DNA from: Actinacidiphila oryziradicis
GTDB taxonomy: Bacteria > Actinomycetota > Actinomycetes > Streptomycetales > Streptomycetaceae
Assembly (NCBI RefSeq): GCF_005047355.1
Contig: NZ_SUMC01000050.1
Coordinates: 1 to 60,253 of the forward strand
Length of the DNA: 60,253 nt
Direction of reading: 5' to 3'
The notes under the pieces were generated by a model that did not search any database, was not told the origin of the DNA, and saw only the letters and a list, made by a program, of their open reading frames with translations. Positions 8,120 to 15,504 of this stretch are shown piece after piece (position 1 is the first letter of the stretch; every line of letters starts with the position of its first letter). Position numbers and translations under genes: made by a program.

Positions 8120-9274
8120 ATGCCCATCCGGCCACAGGGCGCGCTCGCCCAGGGGTTCGTCTCGCCCGGCTTCGAGCCCGTACGGGAGGCCTTCGAGCTG
8201 AACTTCGAGCGATACGGAGAGGTGGGCGCCTGCTGTGCCGTCCGCGTCGACGGTGAGCCGGTGGTCGACCTCTGGGGAGGCGACGCCGGTGACGGTCGGC
8301 CATGGACGCGGGACACCATCGGCCTGGCGTACTCGGTGACCAAGGGGGCCACGGCCATCCTGTGCTGCCTGCTCGCCGATCGCGGGGAGCTCGATCTGGA
8401 CGCCCCCGTCGCGGGCTACTGGCCCGAGTTCGGCAGCGGCGGGAAAGCGGCCACGACCGTCCGCATGCTCCTCTCCCACCGGGCGGGGCTGCCCGCACTC
8501 GACGGCCGGCTGACCTTCGACGAGGTCCTTCAGTACGGCACCGCCGCCCGCGCCCTCGCCGGACAGCGCCCGCTCTGGGCCCCGGGCACCGCGTTCGGGT
8601 ACCACGCCCTCACCTACGGCTGGCTGCTCGACGAAGTCGTACGGCGTGCCACCGGTCGCACGATCCAGGATCTGTTCGCCGCCGAGATCGCCGGTCCGCT
8701 GGGGCTCGACTTCTTCATCGGCCTGCCACGCCGCGAGGAACACCGCGTCGCGGCGCTCATTGGCGAGCCTCCGGAGCAGGACCCGTCATCCCTGCTCACC
8801 CGGGCGATGACGGCGAACGGCGTGTTCCGCACCCCGGATGCCGCCACCTGGAACGACCCGAGAATCCGCCGCGCGTCGATCCCGGCGGCCAACGGCATCA
8901 CCAACGCCCGCTCGCTGGCCCGGCTCTACGCGGCGCTGGTCGTCGAGCCCGGGAGGCCCCCGCTGTTGAGCGGGAAGACCCTGATCGCCGCGATTTCGGA
9001 GCGCAGCGCCGGACGGGACCTGGTGACGGGTCTGGACTCGCGGTTCGGCACCGGATTCATGCTGCCGACGGCCGGTACGCCCATGCTGTCGGGAAGTTCC
9101 TTCGGTCATGAAGGCGTGGGTGGGGCCCTCGGCTTCGCCGATCTCGATCAGCGGGTCGGTTTCGGCTACGTACAGAACTCGCTGAGGTCGGATCCCACGG
9201 GGGGACCGGATCCGCGGGTGGCAGGGCTGATTTCGGCGCTGCGCGACTCGCTCGGGGAGCGGCGGACGTCCTGA
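8120..9274 (+). CDS. Serine hydrolase, beta-lactamase/esterase fold
   Basis: A 384-residue cytoplasmic hydrolase of the class C beta-lactamase/EstB esterase family. No signal peptide is visible. The nucleophile motif SxxK is SVTK (in AYSVTKGATAILCC, about residue 73), and the tyrosine motif falls in GTAFGYHALTYGWLLDEV. Other family hallmarks are RMLLSHRAGLPAL and FGHEGVGG near the C-terminus. ATG 8120 follows GAAGGAGCAGC. Enzymes of this type hydrolyse esters and lactones. The start of the BVMO gene downstream follows within about 75 bp, so hydrolysis of the BVMO ester or lactone product is the natural inference. A true beta-lactamase role is unlikely. Confidence 0.85.
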   Translation: MPIRPQGALAQGFVSPGFEPVREAFELNFERYGEVGACCAVRVDGEPVVDLWGGDAGDGRPWTRDTIGLAYSVTKGATAILCCLLADRGELDLDAPVAGYWPEFGSGGKAATTVRMLLSHRAGLPALDGRLTFDEVLQYGTAARALAGQRPLWAPGTAFGYHALTYGWLLDEVVRRATGRTIQDLFAAEIAGPLGLDFFIGLPRREEHRVAALIGEPPEQDPSSLLTRAMTANGVFRTPDAATWNDPRIRRASIPAANGITNARSLARLYAALVVEPGRPPLLSGKTLIAAISERSAGRDLVTGLDSRFGTGFMLPTAGTPMLSGSSFGHEGVGGALGFADLDQRVGFGYVQNSLRSDPTGGPDPRVAGLISALRDSLGERRTS

Positions 9275-9283
9275 ACCCCGCCA

Positions 9284-9339
9284 TTGACACGTATCGGACC
9301 ATCGCGCATTCTGATCATACGATCAGGTCGTGTGATCAG
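9284..9339 (+). promoter_or_regulatory. Promoter and regulon operator copy C (BVMO gene)
   Basis: TTGACA (9284-9289), 17 bp, CATTCT. It overlaps a 29-bp dyad (9311-9339) with arms CTGATCA and TGATCAG, inner arms ACGA and TCGT, and centre TCAGG. This is the most symmetric of the five copies. Its layout matches the PhyH promoter at 28380-28436 (same TTGACACG and CATTCTG blocks). Confidence 0.7.
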
Positions 9340-9349
9340 AAGGGTGGCC

Positions 9350-10810
9350 ATGACTCATCAGCCGGGCGATCAGCCCAGGGTCGTCATTGTGGGCTCCGGT
9401 TTCTCGGGGCTGTGCGTCGCCATCAAGCTCAAGAAGGCCGGGATTCACGATTTCGTCCTTCTCGAGAAGGAGTCGGACGTCGGCGGCACCTGGCGGGACA
9501 ACACCTACCCGGGAGCCGCCTGTGACGTCCCCAGCGTGCTCTACTCCTACTCGTTCCGGCAGAACCCGAACTGGACGCGGCTCTTCCCGTCGTGGCGGGA
9601 ACTGCACGCGTACCTGCGGGAGGTCGTGGACGTCTACGGGCTCCGTCCGCACCTCAGGTTCGGGGTCGAGGTCGAGGAGATGCTCTTCGACGAACCCAGC
9701 AACACCTGGACGGTGAACACGAGCACCGGCGAATCCATCAGGACCAATTTCGTGGTGAACGCGACCGGGGTGCTGAGCAAGCCCGTCGTCCCGGAGATCG
9801 CCGGCCTGGAGTCCTTCACCGGGACGATGTTCCACTCCGCCCGCTGGGACCACGACCACGACTTCACCGGACGCCGGGTGGCGGTGATCGGCACGGGCGC
9901 GAGCGCGGTCCAGTTCGTGCCGGAAGTGGCCGCACAGGCCGGGCAGCTCTACGTGTTCCAGCGCTCGCCGCACTGGGTGACGCCCCGGGAGGACCAGGAG
10001 ATCCCCGAGGCCCGCCGTCGCCGCTACCGGCGGCTGCCGTTTGTGCAGCGCCTCGAACGGTGGCGTACCTACTGGGAGTTCGAGCGGCTCGCCCGAGGAT
10101 TCCTCGGGCACCCCAAGGTCGTCGAGGGCTACCACCAGCGGGCGCTGGAATTCCTCAGGACATCAGTACCGGACGACGAGCTGAGGGCGCGGCTGACGCC
10201 GGACTACACCCCCGGCTGCAAGCGGCGGCTGGTGTCGGACGATTGGTACCCCGCGCTCCAGCGGCCGAACGTCGAACTGGTCACCACGGGCCTGTCCGAA
10301 GTCACCGCCGATTCGGTGGTGTTGACGGACGGTACGACCCGCAAGGTAGACACCATCGTCTTCGGCACCGGCTTCGCCGCGACCGACTTCATGGCGCCGA
10401 TGAAGGTCTTCGGGGTGGGCGGCGCCGAGATCTCCGACGTCTGGAAGGACGGGGCGGCGACCAAGCTGGGCATCTCGACGTCGGCCTTCCCGAACCTCTT
10501 CATGATGCTGGGCCCGAACACGGCCCTCGGGCACAACTCGATGGTGTTCATGATCGAGGCCCAGACCCGCTACATCGTCGGGGCCATCAGGCATGCGCTC
10601 GCGAAGCGGATACCGGCCGTCGAACTCCGCCCCGAAGTACAGGAGAAGGCCTACCGCGACACCCAGCGGAAGATGAAGAAGACCGTGTGGGTGTCCGGCT
10701 GCCGGAGCTGGTACCAGTCGGCCGAAGGGCGCATCGACACGCTGTGGCCTGCCACAACCGTCTCGTACTGGTGGCAGACGAAGCGCTTCCGGCCCGGTGA
10801 CTACCGGTAG
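9350..10810 (+). CDS. Flavin-containing Baeyer-Villiger monooxygenase
   Basis: A 486-residue class B flavoprotein monooxygenase. The FAD-binding motif is GSGFSG (15-20), with ESDVGGTWRDNTYPGAACD typical of BVMOs. The BVMO fingerprint F-x-G-x-x-x-H-x-x-x-W-D is FTGTMFHSARWD (156-167), and a second Rossmann motif for NADPH is GTGASA (181-186). Such enzymes insert one oxygen next to a ketone, giving an ester or lactone. I chose ATG 9350 (preceded by AGAAGGG) because the upstream extension reads through the operator. It follows the esterase gene in the same direction, giving a ketone-to-ester-to-alcohol-plus-acid module. Substrate not determinable. Confidence 0.9.
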   Translation: MTHQPGDQPRVVIVGSGFSGLCVAIKLKKAGIHDFVLLEKESDVGGTWRDNTYPGAACDVPSVLYSYSFRQNPNWTRLFPSWRELHAYLREVVDVYGLRPHLRFGVEVEEMLFDEPSNTWTVNTSTGESIRTNFVVNATGVLSKPVVPEIAGLESFTGTMFHSARWDHDHDFTGRRVAVIGTGASAVQFVPEVAAQAGQLYVFQRSPHWVTPREDQEIPEARRRRYRRLPFVQRLERWRTYWEFERLARGFLGHPKVVEGYHQRALEFLRTSVPDDELRARLTPDYTPGCKRRLVSDDWYPALQRPNVELVTTGLSEVTADSVVLTDGTTRKVDTIVFGTGFAATDFMAPMKVFGVGGAEISDVWKDGAATKLGISTSAFPNLFMMLGPNTALGHNSMVFMIEAQTRYIVGAIRHALAKRIPAVELRPEVQEKAYRDTQRKMKKTVWVSGCRSWYQSAEGRIDTLWPATTVSYWWQTKRFRPGDYR

Positions 10811-10892
10811 GCCGAGTGCACGCGGAAGAACCGTTCCACGCGCTGGGAGGGTGGAAACTCCTGGGCGGCCCGATCCGGTCTGCCGCACCGCC

Positions 10893-11000
10893 ACCGCCGA
10901 ATACGCCCTGTGTCTCGCGCAGTTTGGCACCCCCGTGCACCCCTTGGTCCGTGCTTATCACATGGGCCGGAACGACTTCATCAAGGCGTGCTTCGCGCAG
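10893..11000 (+). pseudogene. PucR/CdaR-type regulator fragment
   Basis: A 36-residue stretch reading AEYALCLAQFGTPVHPLVRAY followed by HMGRNDFIKACFAQ resembles the segment before the dimerisation region of PucR/CdaR or RsbRD-type regulators (pattern 'RGVPLxxLLRAYRLGxxxxW'). No start, HTH or C-terminus is found, so it is a relic at best. Confidence 0.3.
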
Positions 11001-11079
11001 GCCCGCGGACTGGACTGCTCACCGGAGCCGAGGGCTCACCCCGATCGCGAAGAGCTGGCCGTCATAGTGGTGTCTCCCG

Positions 11080-11157
11080 GCGAACGACGTGGCGATCCAG
11101 GTCCACGGCGGCTACGGCTACACCCGGGAGTACGACGCCGAACAGCACTACCCATGA
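11080..11157 (+). pseudogene. Acyl-CoA dehydrogenase C-terminal fragment
   Basis: The frame reads ANDVAIQVHGGYGYTREYDA then EQHYP and a stop. This is the conserved C-terminal 'AIQVHGGYGYTREYPVEQ' block of acyl-CoA dehydrogenases, cut before the catalytic-Glu segment. It is orphaned, with no upstream domain. Confidence 0.6.
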
Positions 11158-11278
11158 GGGCACCCACGGCGTTAGCAAGGACGACGGTCCGCGGGCCGGC
11201 GTGACGCTGGAGGCTGAGCAGCTGTTCGGCCGTCCACCCCGATTCGGCAGCGGGGGAAGGTCCGTCGGGCGTATACAT
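11158..11278 (-). pseudogene. Possible N-terminal relic of an injection-system-associated protein
   Basis: From ATG 11278 the minus strand reads MYTPDGPSPAAESGWTAEQL then LSLQRHAGPRTVV. 'LLxLQRxAGNxAV' is a typical N-terminal motif of actinobacterial DUF4157/contractile-injection-associated proteins. The remainder is lost where the acyl-CoA dehydrogenase relic begins. Weakly supported. Confidence 0.25.
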
Positions 11279-11439
11279 GGTGGCGCGAGTGACCTTCGCT
11301 GATCGGGATGCTTACCGTGCTGCTGCGGCAAGCCCGATCGGAGCGCAGCTGGAGAAGCGCCGGCGCGGGCGGCCCGGTGGCCGGCGGGGTCTGTCGGGCC
11401 CGGTTCTCGCGCGGATCGGCACGCGCAAGCACATTTTAT

Positions 11440-11474
11440 GGCACTCAGTTCCCTCTGTGAAGGTACTCCGTGCC
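11440..11474. promoter_or_regulatory. Imperfect dyad related to the 14384 palindrome
   Basis: Arms GGCACTCAGTTCCCT (11440-11454) and AGGTACTCCGTGCC (11461-11474) with a 6-bp spacer. The layout and bases match the perfect dyad at 14384-14419. Here it faces no intact gene, so it may be a stranded operator. Confidence 0.45.
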
Positions 11475-11503
11475 CTCTTATTGGCTTCTCGGTTTGCCCG
11501 GTC

Positions 11504-13135
11504 TCAGCCCTGGACGCGATGGCTGTGGCCGGCCCACTCCGGCTCGCGCAGCGCGTACTTCTGGATCTTGCCGGTCGAGGTCTTCGGCAGCTCGGCGACG
11601 AGGTCGACGTTCCGCGGCACCTTGTAGCGCGCGATCTTCATCCGTACGTGCTCGATCAGCTCCTCCTCGGTGGCCTGACGGCCCGCCTTGAGGACGACGA
11701 ACGCCTTCGGCCGTTCGCCCCACTTCTCGTCCGGCACTCCGACCACCGCGACCTCCAGGACCGCCTCATGACTCATCAGCGCCTGCTCCACCTCGATTGT
11801 GGAGATGTTCTCGCCGCCGGAGATCACCACGTCCTTGGCGCGGTCGCGCAGCTCCACGTATCCGTCGGAGTGCATGACGCCCAGGTCGCCGCTGTGGAAC
11901 CAGCCACCGCGGAAGGCCTTCGCGGTGCCGTTGGGATCACGGTAGTAGCCGGACATCAGGTTGTTGCCGCGCATGACGATCTCGCCCATCGTGCTGCCGT
12001 CGGCCGGTACGTCGGCCATCCGCACGTCCACGACCCGCAGCCCGTCGGTCTGGATCATGCCGACGCCCTGGCGGGCCTGGACCGCAGCCCGCTGCTGGGG
12101 CGGGAGAGCGGACCACTGCGGCTGCGGCTGGCAGACGGAATACGGGCCGTAGCTCTCGGTGAGTCCGTAGACGTGCACGATCCCGAAGCCCATCCGCTCC
12201 ATCTGCAGGATCGTCGTGGGGCTCGGCGGGGCGCCGGCGGTGGTGATGACCAGCCGGTAGTCGAGCGGCCCGGCCTCGGCGGCGTTCAGGATCGTGGTGA
12301 CCACCGTCGGCGCGCCGTTGAGGTGGGTGACCCGGTGCTTGCGGATCAGCTGCCAGATCGCGTCGCCCCGCACCTCACGCAGACACACGTGCGTACCGCC
12401 GATGCCGGTCACCGCCCAGGGCGTGCACCAGCCGTTGCAGTGGAACATCGGCAGCGTCCACAGATAGACGCTGTCCTGGTCGTGGGAGGAGTGGACGATC
12501 TCTCCGAACGAGTTCAGGTAGGCGCCTCGATGGGTGTAGACGACCCCCCTGGGCCGGCCGGTCGTACCCGAGGTGTAGTTGATGGAGATCGGCGCCAGCT
12601 CGTCCTCGACCGACCAGTCGAGGGGCTCCTCGGAGCCACGAGCGGTGAAGTCCCCGTAGCTCACCAGCCGCGACCCGATCGCCGCTACCGCCGCCGCGTC
12701 CGTGCCCACGCCCGCCTCGATGTCCTCATGTACGACAACCTCGGTGACCGTTTCGACGTCACGCACGGCGGCCGCGACCGTGCGCAGGTAGGCCGCGTCG
12801 GCGATCAGGACCTTCGCACCGGAGTGGTCGAGGATGTAGGCGATCTCCTGGGCGGAGAGCCTGGTGTTGACGGCGACCAGTACGGCCCCGGCGAGCGGCA
12901 CCGCGAAGTGCGCGATGAGCATCTCGGGCACGTTCGGCATCAAATAGGCGACCCGGTCCCCGGGTCCGATCCCGCCCGCTTGCAGGGCTCGCGCCACACG
13001 GGTCGCCTGCGCAGCGAGCTCCGCGTAGCTCAGGCTCCTGTTCCCGTAGATCACGCCGGGCTTGTCGGGCCACACCCGCGCCGTCCTCTCCAGGAAGGAC
13101 AGGGGCGTCAGCGGTGTGTGCGAGACGGGGTTCAT
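11504..13135 (-). CDS. Acyl-CoA synthetase (fatty/carboxylic acid-CoA ligase)
   Basis: A 543-residue ANL-superfamily ligase that activates a carboxylic acid as acyl-AMP and transfers it to CoA. Motifs: P-loop YTSGTTGRPRG, YGLTESYGP, GWFHSGDLGVMHSDGYVELRDRAKD (listed here as two joined blocks), ISGGENIS, and the C-terminal lysine in KTSTGKIQKY. ATG 13135 is chosen because GGGAGG precedes it by 6 bases; the reading frame extends 17 codons further upstream without a good ribosome site. It is divergent from a TetR gene, with operator copy E between them. Likely role: activation of the hydroxy acid or acid released by the BVMO/esterase steps. Confidence 0.9.
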   Translation of the reverse strand: MNPVSHTPLTPLSFLERTARVWPDKPGVIYGNRSLSYAELAAQATRVARALQAGGIGPGDRVAYLMPNVPEMLIAHFAVPLAGAVLVAVNTRLSAQEIAYILDHSGAKVLIADAAYLRTVAAAVRDVETVTEVVVHEDIEAGVGTDAAAVAAIGSRLVSYGDFTARGSEEPLDWSVEDELAPISINYTSGTTGRPRGVVYTHRGAYLNSFGEIVHSSHDQDSVYLWTLPMFHCNGWCTPWAVTGIGGTHVCLREVRGDAIWQLIRKHRVTHLNGAPTVVTTILNAAEAGPLDYRLVITTAGAPPSPTTILQMERMGFGIVHVYGLTESYGPYSVCQPQPQWSALPPQQRAAVQARQGVGMIQTDGLRVVDVRMADVPADGSTMGEIVMRGNNLMSGYYRDPNGTAKAFRGGWFHSGDLGVMHSDGYVELRDRAKDVVISGGENISTIEVEQALMSHEAVLEVAVVGVPDEKWGERPKAFVVLKAGRQATEEELIEHVRMKIARYKVPRNVDLVAELPKTSTGKIQKYALREPEWAGHSHRVQG

Positions 13136-13206
13136 GAACGTCCTCCCGGCAGCAGCGGCAAGAGACAACGGGACAGCGGTCATCACGGTATTCAGCGCCG
13201 TAAGCT

Positions 13207-13235
13207 CTGGTCAAGTGACTAGATCAGTGAATCAG
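13207..13235 (-). promoter_or_regulatory. Regulon operator copy E (acyl-CoA ligase / TetR)
   Basis: On the minus strand the site has outer arms CTGATTC and TTGACCAG and core GATCTAGTC, aligning with the 29-bp dyad before the BVMO gene at 18 of 29 positions. It lies 70 bp upstream of the ligase start, between the divergent ligase and TetR genes. Confidence 0.5.
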
Positions 13236-13366
13236 GGCTCGCTTCCGCGCACCGGCGCCAGCGGGCGCCCAGGCTCGTCGGGTCACAACCACCTCCCTTG
13301 AGTGCAGGGGACAGCTAGACTGTCGTCCGTCCCATTCATATGACTCAGACGAGGAAGGGGCCTAGG

Positions 13367-13978
13367 ATGACGCGGGTTCCCGCAGACCAGCGCAGACAGG
13401 ACTACATCGAGGCAACGATCCGCGTCATTGGCGAGCGCGGAGTGAGCGGTGCCACGACGCGGCGTATCGCCGAGGCCGCCCAAGCCCCGCTCGCTACGCT
13501 GCATTACTGCTTCCACACGAAAGAACAGCTTTTCTTCGCCGTATTTGAATATGCCTCGGACCGGCTGGTTGAGCGGATAAGCGAGGCCAAGGAAAGCTCT
13601 GACCTGGGCAAGGCCGCGACTTATCTCCTTGTCACGACGATGGACTGGTTCGTCGAGAACGACGCCTATACGCATGCACAGTTCGATCTCTATTCGTGGG
13701 CATTGCGCCAGGAGAAAAAGCACCCGGGGCTGGCCATGCGGGCATACGGCCTCTTTATCGACCGATTCGCCGAAATTCTCCGGAAAGACATGCGACCCGA
13801 CGACGATGCGGAGCTTGTGCAACCGCTGGCCCGCATCGTGACGTCGATCCTTGACGGTCTCGCTCTGCAGTGGCACGGGCACCGCGACCGCGCGCAGTTG
13901 GATGCCGACATTGCCCTGGCCTGTGAGTCAGTCGACCTGCTCGTGGAATCGCGGCGCCGTCAGCGGAAGTCGGCCTGA
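13367..13978 (+). CDS. TetR/AcrR-family regulator
   Basis: A 203-residue TetR repressor. The HTH is RRQDYIEATIRVIGERGVSG then ATTRRIAEAAQAPLATLHYCF, followed by HTKEQLFFAVFEYASDRL; the C-terminal ligand domain is helical. ATG 13367 has GGAAGGGG six bases upstream and is preferred over ATG 13340. It is divergent from the acyl-CoA ligase, with an operator copy in between, so it is the other candidate controller of the cluster A/operon regulon. Ligand unknown; an acyl-CoA made by the ligase is a reasonable guess. Confidence 0.85.
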   Translation: MTRVPADQRRQDYIEATIRVIGERGVSGATTRRIAEAAQAPLATLHYCFHTKEQLFFAVFEYASDRLVERISEAKESSDLGKAATYLLVTTMDWFVENDAYTHAQFDLYSWALRQEKKHPGLAMRAYGLFIDRFAEILRKDMRPDDDAELVQPLARIVTSILDGLALQWHGHRDRAQLDADIALACESVDLLVESRRRQRKSA

Positions 13979-13984
13979 CCTCAT

Positions 13985-14275
13985 TCAGATCTTGTCGAGT
14001 GCGGTGTCGACGCCCTGGATGACCCGCCACATGGGGCGCGCGCGCCGGGAGACGAGCGCGATCGCGTCCACCTCGTCCCGGCCGCCGGCCGCCCGCACGG
14101 CCGGGTCCTCGCTCCAGGCGCCGCGTACGTAGTCCAGCGCGTGGTCGGCCCCGGCGACGACGTCGGCGCGCACGGTGCCGTCCGGTCGGGCGGCGTAGCG
14201 GACGCGCAGGAAGTCGGCGAGGGTGTGTTCGTACCGCCAGACCACCGACAGTTCGCGGGCGCGCAGGGCGGGCAC
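13985..14275 (-). CDS. Hypothetical protein, possibly truncated
   Basis: A 96-residue frame from a GTG (VPALRARELSVVWRYEHTLA) to a stop at 13985. The same frame continues open upstream to about 14332 (ENPLFSVQRYRLTKK) without an ATG, which suggests the true N-terminus has been lost. It ends ...RARPMWRVIQGVDTALDKI. Composition looks coding (normal amino acid mix, GC-rich third positions), but I do not recognise the family. It is convergent with the TetR gene (6-bp gap). It may be a remnant like the neighbouring acyl-CoA dehydrogenase fragments. Confidence 0.45.
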   Translation of the reverse strand: MPALRARELSVVWRYEHTLADFLRVRYAARPDGTVRADVVAGADHALDYVRGAWSEDPAVRAAGGRDEVDAIALVSRRARPMWRVIQGVDTALDKI

Positions 14276-14383
14276 TTTCTTGGTGAGGCGGTAACGCTGT
14301 ACCGAGAAAAGGGGATTCTCGGCCCGGCTCGCTCATGACGTGAAACATAACACCTGGTCCCAGGGCGGCATGGCATTGTGTGT

Positions 14384-14419
14384 GGCACTGAGTACCCTTA
14401 TATTAGGGTACTCAGTGCC
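14384..14419. promoter_or_regulatory. Perfect 15-bp inverted repeat (operator)
   Basis: GGCACTGAGTACCCT (14384-14398), spacer TATATT, AGGGTACTCAGTGCC (14405-14419). It lies just upstream of the acyl-CoA dehydrogenase remnant and the 3-hydroxyacyl-CoA dehydrogenase. It looks like a TetR-type operator overlapping an AT-rich promoter core. A degenerate relative is at 11440-11474. Confidence 0.65.
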
Positions 14420-14442
14420 GGTGTCGGTCATTGCCGCGAAGG

Positions 14443-14610
14443 ATGTACCAATGGACCGCGATTTCGGACATCGGGCTCGCCGACATGGCCATGAAGCTGG
14501 AAGCCGCCCGCCAGCTTGTCGAACGCATGATGCGCGACGCCAAGATCACACAGATCCACGAAGGCACCGACCAGGTCCGGCGCATCGGCATGGCCCGCAA
14601 CCTCCCGTAA
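14443..14610 (+). pseudogene. Acyl-CoA dehydrogenase remnant with internal deletion
   Basis: A 55-codon frame starts ATG 14443 (MYQWTAISDIGLADMAMKLE), continues AARQLVERMMRDAKITQIHE and ends GTDQVRRIGMARNLP. The first part is the 'LADMAxxLEAARxLV' helix of an acyl-CoA dehydrogenase. The second is the final 'VERMMRDAKITQIYEGT' block with the catalytic Glu. In intact proteins about 60-70 residues separate these blocks. Here they are fused in frame at the shared Val codon, consistent with a microhomology deletion. It ends 18 bp before the next gene and may still be translated, but cannot be a working dehydrogenase. Confidence 0.7.
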
Positions 14611-14628
14611 GACACTAAGGACTCAGCC

Positions 14629-15492
14629 ATGGAAACCATCGCCCGTCTCGGTGTCGTCGGCTGCGGCCTGATGGGCTCCGGCATCGCCGAGGTCGCCGCG
14701 CTCAGGGGCATCGACGTCCTGGCCGCCGAGGCCACCCGTGAGGCCGCCGAGGCCGGCCGGCGGCGCATCACCGGCTCCCTCGACCGCGGCGTACTGCGCG
14801 GCAAGATCAGCGAGGAGGTACGCGACCTGGCTCTCGCCCGGCTCTCGTTCACCCACGACCTGGGGAACATGGCGGACCGTCAGTTCGTTATCGAGGCCGT
14901 CGCCGAGAACCGGGACATCAAGACCAACGTCATCCAGACCCTCGACAAGGTAGTCGCCGACCCGCGGGCGGTCCTGGCCACCAACACGTCCTCGCTGCCC
15001 ATCGTCGATCTCGCGGTCGCCACCGAGCGCCCGGAACAGGTCATCGGGATGCACTTCTTCAATCCCGTCCCGGTGCAGACACTGGTGGAACTGATCCCCG
15101 CGCTAACCACGGCCGAGGACACCCTGGACCGTACGCGCCGCTTCGCGACCGAACAGCTCGGCAAGGTGACCGTCCAGGCGCCCGACCGCTCGGGCTTCGT
15201 AGTCAACGCCCTGCTGGTGCCGTATCTGCTCGCCGCCGTCCGGATGGTCGAGTCCGGATCGGCCAGTGCGGAGGACATCGACCGAGGTATGGAACTCGGC
15301 TGCGCCCACCCCATGGGGCCGCTGCGGCTGCTCGACCTCGTCGGACTCGACACCGCCCAGGCCATCGCCGACTCTCTGTACGACGAGTACAGGGAGCCGC
15401 TGTACGCGCCCCCCGCGCTGCTGCGGCGTATGGTCGCCGCAGGGCGACTGGGACGCAAGAGCGGACGCGGCTTCTACGACTACAGCGCCTGA
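14629..15492 (+). CDS. 3-hydroxyacyl-CoA dehydrogenase (3-hydroxybutyryl-CoA type)
   Basis: A 287-residue NAD-dependent enzyme of the HBDH/PaaH family. The Rossmann motif is GCGLMGSG (11-18). Other hallmarks are FVIEAVAENRDIK, ATNTSSLPI, the GMHFFNPVPVQTLVELI block with the catalytic His, and DRSGFVVNALLVPYL leading into the C-terminal helical domain (MELGCAHPMGPLRLLDLVGLD). It oxidises (S)-3-hydroxyacyl-CoA to 3-oxoacyl-CoA. It sits downstream of a perfect operator-like dyad and an acyl-CoA dehydrogenase remnant, suggesting it was the second gene of a beta-oxidation pair whose first gene was deleted. It could receive the 3-hydroxyacyl-CoA made by the kinase/ACAD pair. Confidence 0.9.
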   Translation: METIARLGVVGCGLMGSGIAEVAALRGIDVLAAEATREAAEAGRRRITGSLDRGVLRGKISEEVRDLALARLSFTHDLGNMADRQFVIEAVAENRDIKTNVIQTLDKVVADPRAVLATNTSSLPIVDLAVATERPEQVIGMHFFNPVPVQTLVELIPALTTAEDTLDRTRRFATEQLGKVTVQAPDRSGFVVNALLVPYLLAAVRMVESGSASAEDIDRGMELGCAHPMGPLRLLDLVGLDTAQAIADSLYDEYREPLYAPPALLRRMVAAGRLGRKSGRGFYDYSA

Positions 15493-15504
15493 TGCAGGGC
15501 CTTT

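Larger units (their letters stand above)
10811..11503. other. Gene-debris region without an intact gene
   Basis: About 690 bp between the BVMO stop and the acyl-CoA ligase stop. It contains short relics: a PucR/CdaR-like fragment, an acyl-CoA dehydrogenase C-terminal fragment, a possible extracellular-contractile-injection-type N-terminus on the minus strand, and a dyad at 11440-11474. No complete coding region is supported. Confidence 0.6.

Noticed and set aside
8120..9274. Beta-lactamase resistance gene
   Set aside because: It has SxxK but no signal peptide, and its YHALTYGWL pattern and context beside a BVMO indicate an EstB-like esterase.
11438..13222. 594-codon open frame on the plus strand
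   Set aside because: It is the complement of the acyl-CoA ligase gene; the translation has no recognisable domain and the ligase has all ANL motifs.
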